DNA from: CALCEB01 sp035531475
GTDB taxonomy: Bacteria > Acidobacteriota > Terriglobia > UBA7540
NCBI GenBank assembly: GCA_035531475.1
Contig: DATKST010000103.1
Span: 1 to 9,469, forward strand
Reading direction: 5' to 3'
DNA length: 9,469 nucleotides
Below, in pieces: positions 1 through 5,178 of the stretch (positions within the stretch are counted from its first letter, which is position 1; each line of letters opens with the position of its first letter). A program made the translations under genes and the position numbers. The notes under the pieces are model-generated. The model made no database searches. It had not been told where the DNA came from and worked only from the letters and a program-made list of their open reading frames with translations.

Positions 1-252
1 CCCGATTCTTGCCCCACCGCAGCCCACCACCGAAACCGAGCGCCCGAAAGTGCTTGGCAGACCTCGGAGGCCACTCTCAAGCCGCGCGAAACGCCTCAGA
101 CCCGCACCTTGTCGTCCCTTCGTGAATAAAGCAGGCTAGTGTGCTGAATCAGAAGAAAGCTGCATAAATCCTGTGTACTGCGTCGCAAGCACGTACTCAA
201 AATAAAGCACCTGCGAACTGCCAACTCTGCAAGGTCGGTCCTGAATTATGCA
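1..252. other. Left edge, no recognisable gene
   Basis: All three forward frames were read and none matches a family I know. In the frame of the downstream transporter fragment there are stops at 127-129 and 145-147. The open stretch from 148 to 252 is basic and polar, not the membrane helices that should precede that fragment. The missing N-terminal half of the transporter is therefore not here. Confidence 0.5.
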
Positions 253-807
253 ATGGACTTCCGACTCAGGACACTAGTCACCTGGCTGCCAGATTACCTT
301 GTGACCGTCCGTCATCTGACCGTATTCCGGGCCGGTCTTTATTCCGCAGCGCCTTTTCTCGCTTTCGGAGTGAGCGAGCCGCTGGGCGGCTGGACCGCTG
401 ATTGCCTCATCCACCGGGGTTGGAATGAAACACGGGTCCGCAAGGGGTTGGTCACAACAGGCTTTCTCACCGGCCTGCTCCTGATCCCGGCAGAGCGCGT
501 GGTCAGCCCGGCGGCGGCGATTTGGCTGGTTATCGGTGCCTCTCTGGTAGGGCTTTCCACTGGCAACCTGATTGTGATTTTACAGTGCTGCGCCCCGCCG
601 GACCAAGTAGGATTATGGACCGGATTCGAAAACCTCTTTGGGAATTTGGCGGGAACTCTGGCGCCGCTTGTGACCGGCGTCTTGATCGCTCATACCGGAT
701 CATATTCACCGGGGTTCGATCTGGCGGTGTTAGTGCTGGTAGCGGGAGTCGCTTCCTATTGGTTCCTGGTTGGAGAATTGAAGAGCGTGGTTTCCGAGGG
801 GGCGTAG
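253..807 (+). pseudogene. MFS transporter, C-terminal half only (5'-truncated remnant)
   Basis: The 184 residues match the second half of a 12-helix major facilitator, probably of the anion:cation symporter / sugar-acid permease group. The helix-7 motif WLPDYLV is at residues 11-17. Hydrophobic helices follow at about 25-47, 65-81, 88-110, 119-145 and 150-174. The cytoplasmic loop carrying GGWTAD...RGWNETRVRK at 45-64 resembles the conserved MFS loop between helices 8 and 9. Family members are about 400-450 aa, so roughly 230-250 residues are missing. The ATG at 253 has no Shine-Dalgarno sequence, and the residues before WLPDYL look scrambled (MDFRLRT). The downstream end is intact, with stop TAG at 805-807. 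The membrane-transporter identity is clear. The substrate cannot be told, and a half-size protein is unlikely to transport. Confidence 0.8.
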
Positions 808-815
808 CTTGCAGG

Positions 816-842
816 CTTCAGACACGTTGAAGAATGTTTTTT
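816..842 (+). terminator. Possible intrinsic terminator after the MFS remnant
   Basis: CTTCA (816-820) pairs with TGAAG (828-832) around a 7-nt loop, and six T's follow at 837-842. The stem is short and AT-rich, so it is weak. Its position nine bases after the transporter stop fits a genuine gene end that outlived the rest of the gene. Confidence 0.35.
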
Positions 843-865
843 GATTCGTGGCGCCTTGGTGTCTG

Positions 866-1012
866 CTAACCTCTGGGATAAAGATAATTCCACCAGACGT
901 TGCAGTTCTTGATGAGCTGCTTGCACGCGTCCGGCATTTCTTGTTTCAGCGCCTGGACCCGACTGCGACATTTCAACCAGCCGGCAAATCGTGGATGACC
1001 TAACCGAAAGAC
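866..1012 (-). pseudogene. Degraded coding-like scrap, possibly glutathione S-transferase C-terminus
   Basis: Read on the minus strand from 1012 to the stop at 866-868, 48 codons stay open and give a protein-like composition: a HPRFAGWL segment, then KQEMPDACKQLIKN, then VWWNYLY. The layout (HPR-x-x-x-W helix, Arg-rich turn, acidic/proline turn, then a Lys/Leu helix ending at an aromatic) resembles the C-terminal end of many bacterial glutathione S-transferases. Shifting frame by one base after NYLY gives LSQRLADTK, which also reads well, so a small frameshift may exist near 875. There is no start codon and no N-terminal thioredoxin-fold domain nearby. The family call is tentative, and chance openness in GC-rich DNA is a real alternative. 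Confidence 0.25.
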
Positions 1013-1087
1013 GAAAAATGGGGAAAACTCTCGGCAGCAAGAGGGATGGTGTAATGAGATGAAATGGCGTGACGGCCATGTCAGACA

Positions 1088-1106
1088 CCCCCCGCAAAGC
1101 GGGTGG
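1088..1106 (+). other. Strong GC hairpin
   Basis: An 8-nt arm CCCCCCGC and an 8-nt arm GCGGGTGG flank an AAA loop. Seven of eight positions pair, with one C/T mismatch. No T-run follows, so it is not a standard terminator. It sits five bases before an AGGAGG ribosome-binding-like sequence (1111-1116) and could fold in a leader RNA. Confidence 0.35.
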
Positions 1107-1120
1107 CTTGAGGAGGCTTC

Positions 1121-1213
1121 ATGAAAACCTCCCTTTGGACCTTACGCCCGGCTGCCCGGCCCACGGCACCCGCGATCAAGTCCGAATTGGCAGCGAAAGG
1201 CTGGTACCTTTGA
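1121..1213 (+). CDS. Possible 30-aa small ORF with strong ribosome-binding site
   Basis: The ATG at 1121 is preceded by a perfect AGGAGG at 1111-1116, only 4 nt away. The 30 codons encode a basic peptide beginning MKTSLWTLRP and ending in ELAAKGWYL, with stop TGA at 1211-1213. There is no family match, signal peptide or membrane helix. It lies among decayed genes, so it could be a leader peptide, the surviving 5' end of a lost gene, or chance. GGAGG (1112-1116) can also pair with CCTCC (1128-1132) inside the ORF, which would hide the ribosome-binding site. Confidence 0.2.
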   Translation: MKTSLWTLRPAARPTAPAIKSELAAKGWYL

Positions 1214-1609
1214 ACTTTCAAGGCGAAATTTGAGCGGTGCCATAGAATGTTCCACCTCAACGGTCAAACCTTTTCAAGTCGCACTGGTCGAACCAGTGGC
1301 TTACCTTATGTACAGTTAAACCCAGGACAAAGTTTAATCCCAACTCCGTCCGGGATTTTGATGTCAGGAAAACTCTCACCCGAAGAGCGATGTCTTCGAC
1401 CAGACAATCGTTTCATCCGCTCCTGATTTGCGAATTCCGTATGGGATTCAAGTGCAGTACCGGCATTTCAGTCCGGGATTTAGATGCCGTAACCCGGCCT
1501 TCAGGCGAAAATCCGGGATTATGGTGCAGCGCGACACCAGTTCTGGACGAATTGGCGGCCGTATCGCCAGGACGAGGGCCGCCCGCAGTGCACACGCCAC
1601 CCGTCTCGG
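1214..1609. other. Non-coding stretch with one regulator-like palindrome
   Basis: Neither strand shows a protein I can recognise. Short ORFs here have compositions typical of chance reading. Three copies of a TCCGGGATT word occur at about 1349, 1472 and 1512 with uneven spacing. The only structured element is the perfect inverted repeat at 1282-1298, listed separately. Confidence 0.4.
1282..1298. promoter_or_regulatory. Perfect 7-3-7 inverted repeat, GntR/FadR-type operator shape
   Basis: CACTGGT (1282-1288) and ACCAGTG (1292-1298) are exact reverse complements around CGA. The core TGGT-N3-ACCA fits the operator consensus known for FadR/FCD-type GntR regulators (TNGT-N3-ACNA). No T-run follows on either strand, which argues against a terminator. 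No regulator gene or intact target gene is beside it, so it may be the leftover control site of a lost gene. Confidence 0.25.
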
Positions 1610-1930
1610 TCAATCGGAGCTCAAGCTAAAAATGCAGTGATAGAGGCACGGATCGGGCGTTGACAATTTCTGAAATCTGTCGAAGAAGCCTTGCTTCTGA
1701 AGCCGTGCGACGATTGCTTTCCAGGGCGCATGGTCCGCCGCTTGTGCGTGATTCGTGACCCGGGTTCCATCCAGGCTCTTATGAACGCTGGCCGAAATCT
1801 AGCCCTGCATGTTGCTAACGTACTGCCCTGCTTCGACAAGCAAACGCGCAAGTTCATCCTGGTTTTTCGGGTCCACCTCAAACACATTGATCTGCGTAAC
1901 CACTTTCTGATCCGCGTGAATAGTTGCCAC
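1610..1930 (-). pseudogene. Antibiotic biosynthesis monooxygenase (ABM)-like gene broken by an in-frame TAG
   Basis: The minus strand reads as a near-complete small ABM-fold protein of about 106 codons, close to the usual 95-110 aa. These dimeric ferredoxin-like proteins include cofactor-free oxygenases and stress proteins. Residues 1-43 carry the family start (KVVTQINVFEVDP, then a DELARLLVEAG helix). Codon 44 (1799-1801) is TAG. The same frame then continues for 62 codons with ISASVHKSLDGTRVTNHAQ, the family's second strand and hairpin, and with LQKQGFFDRFQKLSTPDP near the C-terminus, to a natural TGA at 1610-1612. The site before ISA is usually Phe or Trp in relatives, so one TGG-to-TAG change would explain the stop. 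The segment NHAQAADHAPWKAI also departs from the expected NYAQWRS...W pattern. The GTG at 1930-1928 is chosen because AAGGAG lies 6 nt upstream. A sequencing error is possible; readthrough is unlikely. Confidence 0.75.
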
Positions 1931-1936
1931 CTGCTT

Positions 1937-1942
1937 CTCCTT
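1937..1942 (-). promoter_or_regulatory. Ribosome-binding site of the ABM pseudogene
   Basis: On the minus strand AAGGAG stands exactly 6 nt before the GTG at 1930-1928. It decides the start, because the open frame runs on upstream to 2473 through DNA that belongs to other remnants. Only three bases separate this site from the start of the type III restriction remnant on the other strand. Confidence 0.6.
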
Positions 1943-1945
1943 CCG

Positions 1946-2155
1946 TGGGACACAATGGATTTCGTGGTCGAGACCAAAGGCAGTCTGTTCGCCGAGGACA
2001 TCCGCGAGAAGGAAAACTCCAAGGTAAAGTGTGGCGAGGCTCATTTCCAGGCTTTGGCCGACGCCGTTATAGATGCGCGCTACGTCAAGGCGACGAAGAT
2101 CGAAGACCTGATCCGATGGACTCGACCGCATGACGATCCTAGGCAGATCAGTTAG
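1946..2155 (+). pseudogene. Type III restriction enzyme Res subunit, C-terminal remnant
   Basis: Sixty-nine codons from 1946 to TAG 2153-2155 match the extreme C-terminus of type III restriction Res-like subunits: a MDFVVETKGSLF strand, then AEDIREKENSKVKCGEAHFQAL, then a Y-V-K-A-T-x-x-E-D-L ending. The ETK of VETKG is the E-x-K half of the PD-(D/E)xK nuclease centre. Whole Res proteins are about 900-1000 aa with a helicase domain upstream. All of that is absent, because homology stops where the ABM gene begins on the opposite strand. The tail after EDLI (RWTRPHDDPRQIS) looks like readthrough into unrelated DNA. No Mod methyltransferase is present. This is a relic of a restriction system, not a working one. 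Confidence 0.65.
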
Positions 2156-2170
2156 AAATTGCGTCGGTGA

Positions 2171-2291
2171 GCATTTGGACCGGAGGGCCATTGCCGGAAT
2201 TCGGTGAACCGAGGCACGTAAGCTGGTTACGCTCAGTGGGGCCAGCGACTGGGTCAACCGCGCTGCGTTTTCGCCGAACGGGAAACGCATG
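2171..2291 (+). pseudogene. WD40 beta-propeller repeat scraps
   Basis: Codons from 2208 give EARKLVTLSGASDWVNRAAF followed by SPNGKRM. This matches one WD40 blade of the bacterial serial type (K-L-x-T-L-x-GH-x-D-W-V-x-x-A-A-F-SPDGKR), with the usual GH changed to GA. In another frame 2171-2191 reads AFGPEGH, like the AFSPDG of a preceding blade, so at least one frameshift separates them. A stop (2205-2207) lies directly before the better blade, and the reading dissolves after 2291. Bacterial WD40 proteins carry 7-14 such blades, often fused to kinases or NACHT ATPases. Only about one and a half remain here. Confidence 0.4.
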
Positions 2292-2601
2292 GACGCTTTG
2301 CAGGTTGGCGACGTAGTGCCCATTTTCGAGTATGGCTCCGGTTTCTGGCGATCAGTGATTTTGTGGCACTCGGGCTGGCTTCGGCCAGTTGAGTAGACCC
2401 CGTGGGAGAGTTTCGTAAACCATTTCGCAAGCGGGCCGAGTCTGTCCCACTTCGCTTTTGGGAGGCGAACCATATGGCAAAGCAGCTTGGTAAGCGAAAG
2501 AAGGATATCGCTAGACCAGATGCAACTGAGGTCCTCAGATCGTTAGCTGTATGCTTTTCCGGCGTTCATCAATTCTCGCAATAACAACGCACGCTGTTCG
2601 G
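2292..2601. other. Gap between WD40 scraps and receptor gene
   Basis: No known protein was recognised on either strand. It contains one small ORF with a good ribosome-binding sequence (2474-2584, listed separately) and a short inverted repeat CTGAGG-T-CCTCAG at 2526-2538. That repeat has no T-run and is too tight to be a convincing terminator for the receptor gene that ends at 2602. Confidence 0.4.
2474..2584 (+). CDS. Possible 36-aa small ORF, unknown
   Basis: The ATG at 2474 follows GGGAGG (2460-2465) with an 8-nt spacer, a good translation start. The product begins MAKQLGKRKKDIARPDATEV, is strongly basic at first, then reads LRSLAVCFSGVHQF to a TAA at 2582-2584. I recognise no family. It runs towards the 3' end of the convergent receptor gene and stops 17 bases short of it. 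It may be the 5' stub of a lost gene or chance. Confidence 0.2.
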   Translation: MAKQLGKRKKDIARPDATEVLRSLAVCFSGVHQFSQ

Positions 2602-5031
2602 TCAGAACCTTATCTTGAGTCGCGCACCGAAGCTACGAGGGATGCCTATGGCCGTTCCGGAGAAGAGGCTGGCAAAGTTGATGACATTAAGATGATTAGT
2701 TAGATTTGATCCTTGAAGCTCGACGCTGACCGTCCGGTCATTCTTGTCGTACAGATCGAGTCCCGCGGAGGCGTCAATAGAGTAAGAAGGCCGCACTCGT
2801 CCGCGCTTGAAGTTCACCTCGCTTAAGACGCTAGGGCCATATTGCGAAAGTAGAAATGCGTAGTTTGTGTCGCCGGTATCCAGCTCCACCGGCAAACCAC
2901 TCCCGTACCAACTCCCGATTGCAACCCAAAATCGCTTGGTCGCTTGGAAGCGTACGTGCGCTCGTGCCGTGTTTCGTTGGTCCTGAGACACCCAGAAACG
3001 AGTGTTGGCCGGCACGCTTTGAATTGCCTGGCTACCAATAAATAGGCCGCCGGTGATTGGGCCCTGACCAACGCCTTCCTGGTTGGAGTAGCTGGCGAAG
3101 GCGGAGAAACGACCCCACCGCGGTAACTCAAGCTTAGCCTCAGCGCCTTGAATCCAAGCGCGGGCGTATGAGATGGGGAAGCTAACTCCCGTATCGAACA
3201 GTGTGTCGTCATCTGAAAAATTTTTAAAATTCCTCCGAAACAGGTTAGTATCCAACCGCACCTTACCCCAGAAGCCTTTCGTGATACCTACCTCGTAATA
3301 GTTCGCGTGGGCCGGCTCTACGGGTAGACGCAACACCAGATTGCTGACTTGCCCGAGCTGAGGGGAACTCGCCAGCAGCAGATTCTCAAGGGCGGGAGTT
3401 TGAAAAACCCGGTCGTAAGACATATGTATCAGAAGGTCTGGTGAAGCACAATAATACGAGAGAGCTACCCGGGGGCTCCAGGCGGATTGACTGACCACGA
3501 AGTGATAGTCGTCATAACGCACCCCAAGGCTCACATTCCAGTTCTTGTAATGAAACTCGTCCTGCGCGTAAGCGGCCGGTTCCAGGTCGGTCCGCCGGTC
3601 AAAAAAGTTGAAGCTTAAGGCTGTGCTCGGATCAAACAGCGAGGGATTGGTAATCTGGTATTGTAGGGCCTCATGCACCGGATTAAAGATTACGTCTGCT
3701 CCTATCTTCCAGTCGTGGCGACCGTGATGTCCCGCCAAAGCCACACGCCCATAACCTTGCCGAAAGCCTCGCTGCTGACTGATCACGACCGGAGTCGACA
3801 AGTCGTTTGACCACAGATTGAAAGATTCATCGCGTACGCTGCTTTCAGCTTCGAATAACAGGTTGGGGGACAGCTCTAGCTCATAATCCATTTGGGCACC
3901 GGTCTCCTGATCTGCTGCGTCCTGTCGTTGACCCGCTTTCTCCTGTATCATCTCGTTCGGAACGAGATAGCGGACCTCATGATGCGTAACTGAGAGTCGC
4001 AGTCGCTGCCGATCCGTGAAATCGCGCGAGTAAGCCGCCGTGCCGCCCCCCGTAGAGCTATGATTCGTAAAATTGGCAGTCACGGGAGGATCCAGGTAAC
4101 GAGCCGTGAGACCCGCATTGCCTGAGATGTTGATCTGGTTGGTACCGTGCCCGTAGCTCATTCCTAGGTATCCGCCGGCCGTCGCGAAGCTCCCTCCATC
4201 CGCGGACGCTGTCAAGTGCAGTCCAGGTACAATGTCCTGCTGCGTATTTATCTCGACCACCCCGCCTAGTTTGCGGCCATACTCCGCGGGAAAGCCTGCG
4301 GTCATAATGCGCATGGAGTTCACGTTTTCTGATTCGAAAGCGGGCGCGAACGCAGGCGAGCGGTTTTCCGTGATCGGGAGGCCGTTCACCACAAACTGGA
4401 CGTCGTATTCTGAGCCGCGGGGATGCAGCACGCCGTTTCCCTCGTAAAGCCACCCCGGCTCTGAGTTAACAAGGTCAGTCAACCCTCTGCCCATTTGGGT
4501 GGGCAATTCTTCCCTAATCGCTTGGGAGCCGACCGAAAAAACGGTTCCAGTGCGCTGTGGGTCTACCAGAGTCGCTGAGCCCAAGACATTGATTTGGCTG
4601 CGAACGAGTGCGAGGCTAAGCGTTACAGAGATTCGAAGAGGAATTTCGGAACGAACCTCGACGAGTTGCTCCGAAGAATCAAATCCTTCGTGGGATACCT
4701 TTAATTGGTACACACCGAAGGGCAATTCGTGAGCTATGTAATTTCCAGCCTTATCTGTCAGGAAGCTGCGACGAACGTGGCTAGCCTCGCTGACGAGTTT
4801 CACCGAGGCCGATAAAGGTCCACCCATCGGGTCTCGAACGCTGAGACGAATCTCTCCCCGCTCATGCTGACTAAAAGCGGGAACGGCCACCACGATCACC
4901 AAAGTGAGAATATACAATAGTCGAAAAGGTAGCTTATCCCTTTGACTGAATTGTTGAAACGGTGCAAAAATCCAGCTCCTCCTGAACGAGCTTTCGCGTC
5001 CCACCTCCCTTCTTTTATCGAGCAGCAACAC
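2602..5031 (-). CDS. TonB-dependent outer-membrane receptor with carboxypeptidase-regulatory-like domain
   Basis: This is an 809-aa outer-membrane receptor, expected to use TonB/ExbBD energy for uptake of a large or scarce ligand. In order: a 37-residue polar, basic lead; a signal-peptide core at about 38-50 (LLYILTLVIVVAV) with probable cleavage after PAFS; a carboxypeptidase-regulatory-like beta-sandwich at about 58-140 (GEIRLSVRDPMGGPLSASV, later GNYIAHELPFGVYQLKV); a plug at about 160-268 containing PRGSEYDVQFVVNGLPI and GFPAEYGRKLGGVVEINT; then an Arg/Tyr/Asn-rich barrel ending in Phe 809, as for BamA-dependent barrels. The plug is of the divergent type common in Acidobacteriota receptors. 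Start GTG 5031 has GAGGA 9 nt upstream and a TGA immediately upstream in frame, but the long lead before the signal core is unusual, so a later non-ATG start is possible. The ligand is unknown. A terminator-like hairpin separates it from the upstream receptor, so it probably has its own promoter. Confidence 0.88.
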   Translation of the reverse strand: MLLLDKRREVGRESSFRRSWIFAPFQQFSQRDKLPFRLLYILTLVIVVAVPAFSQHERGEIRLSVRDPMGGPLSASVKLVSEASHVRRSFLTDKAGNYIAHELPFGVYQLKVSHEGFDSSEQLVEVRSEIPLRISVTLSLALVRSQINVLGSATLVDPQRTGTVFSVGSQAIREELPTQMGRGLTDLVNSEPGWLYEGNGVLHPRGSEYDVQFVVNGLPITENRSPAFAPAFESENVNSMRIMTAGFPAEYGRKLGGVVEINTQQDIVPGLHLTASADGGSFATAGGYLGMSYGHGTNQINISGNAGLTARYLDPPVTANFTNHSSTGGGTAAYSRDFTDRQRLRLSVTHHEVRYLVPNEMIQEKAGQRQDAADQETGAQMDYELELSPNLLFEAESSVRDESFNLWSNDLSTPVVISQQRGFRQGYGRVALAGHHGRHDWKIGADVIFNPVHEALQYQITNPSLFDPSTALSFNFFDRRTDLEPAAYAQDEFHYKNWNVSLGVRYDDYHFVVSQSAWSPRVALSYYCASPDLLIHMSYDRVFQTPALENLLLASSPQLGQVSNLVLRLPVEPAHANYYEVGITKGFWGKVRLDTNLFRRNFKNFSDDDTLFDTGVSFPISYARAWIQGAEAKLELPRWGRFSAFASYSNQEGVGQGPITGGLFIGSQAIQSVPANTRFWVSQDQRNTARAHVRFQATKRFWVAIGSWYGSGLPVELDTGDTNYAFLLSQYGPSVLSEVNFKRGRVRPSYSIDASAGLDLYDKNDRTVSVELQGSNLTNHLNVINFASLFSGTAIGIPRSFGARLKIRF

Positions 5032-5062
5032 GTTCTTGCTTCCTCAGAGTCTGCAGAGCTAG

Positions 5063-5074
5063 TCCCTGCAGGGA
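5063..5074. promoter_or_regulatory. 12-bp perfect palindrome upstream of the 809-aa receptor gene
   Basis: TCCCTGCAGGGA is its own reverse complement and lies 32-43 bases upstream of the receptor's GTG start, between the terminator-like hairpin and the ribosome-binding site (5041-5045). A second CTGCAG occurs at 5051-5056. It could be an operator or a 5'-leader stem. No clear -35/-10 pair was found around it. Confidence 0.25.
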
Positions 5075-5130
5075 TTTGCAATGTCGACAGGTAAGCGATG
5101 CCTTTCCTCCGTCCGGCGTCGGGACCGCCG

Positions 5131-5149
5131 AAAAAGCGCTAGGAGCACC
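5131..5149 (-). terminator. Intrinsic terminator after the 815-aa receptor gene
   Basis: Read on the minus strand, GTGCT (5148-5144) pairs with AGCGC (5140-5136), including one G-T wobble, around a CCT loop. Five T's (5135-5131) follow with no gap. It begins about 30 nt after the receptor stop at 5179. Stem plus T-run is the classic layout, although the stem is only 5-6 bp. It suggests the two receptors are not simply one operon. Confidence 0.45.
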
Positions 5150-5178
5150 GATATGAACTGTGCTATTAAGATCCAATT

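Noticed and set aside
1348..1526. Three TCCGGGATT-type repeats as a possible array
   Set aside because: Spacings of about 123 and 40 bases, short match length and no shared flanks. Not a CRISPR array or iteron set.
1390..1629. 79-codon plus-strand ORF
   Set aside because: No family resemblance, no ribosome-binding site, and alternative frames on both strands are equally open.
1799..1801. TAG as a recoded codon (pyrrolysine or suppressor readthrough)
   Set aside because: No sign of recoding: TAG also ends other remnants normally here, and the ABM family has no known pyrrolysine members. A point mutation is simpler.
1691..1945. Plus-strand open frame leading into the Res remnant
   Set aside because: This part is the antisense of the ABM gene. 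Res-like residues begin only at about 1946.
1931..2473. Long minus-strand open frame continuing upstream of the ABM start
   Set aside because: It is antisense to the Res and WD40 remnants, its composition is typical of shadow frames, and the ribosome-binding site at 1937-1942 places the real start at 1930.
2526..2538. CTGAGG-T-CCTCAG as terminator of the 809-aa receptor gene
   Set aside because: Tight loop, no following T-run, and over 60 bases from the stop codon.
5032..5178. Cobalamin riboswitch between the receptor genes
   Set aside because: None of the conserved B12-box sequence or expected length is present in this 147-base gap.
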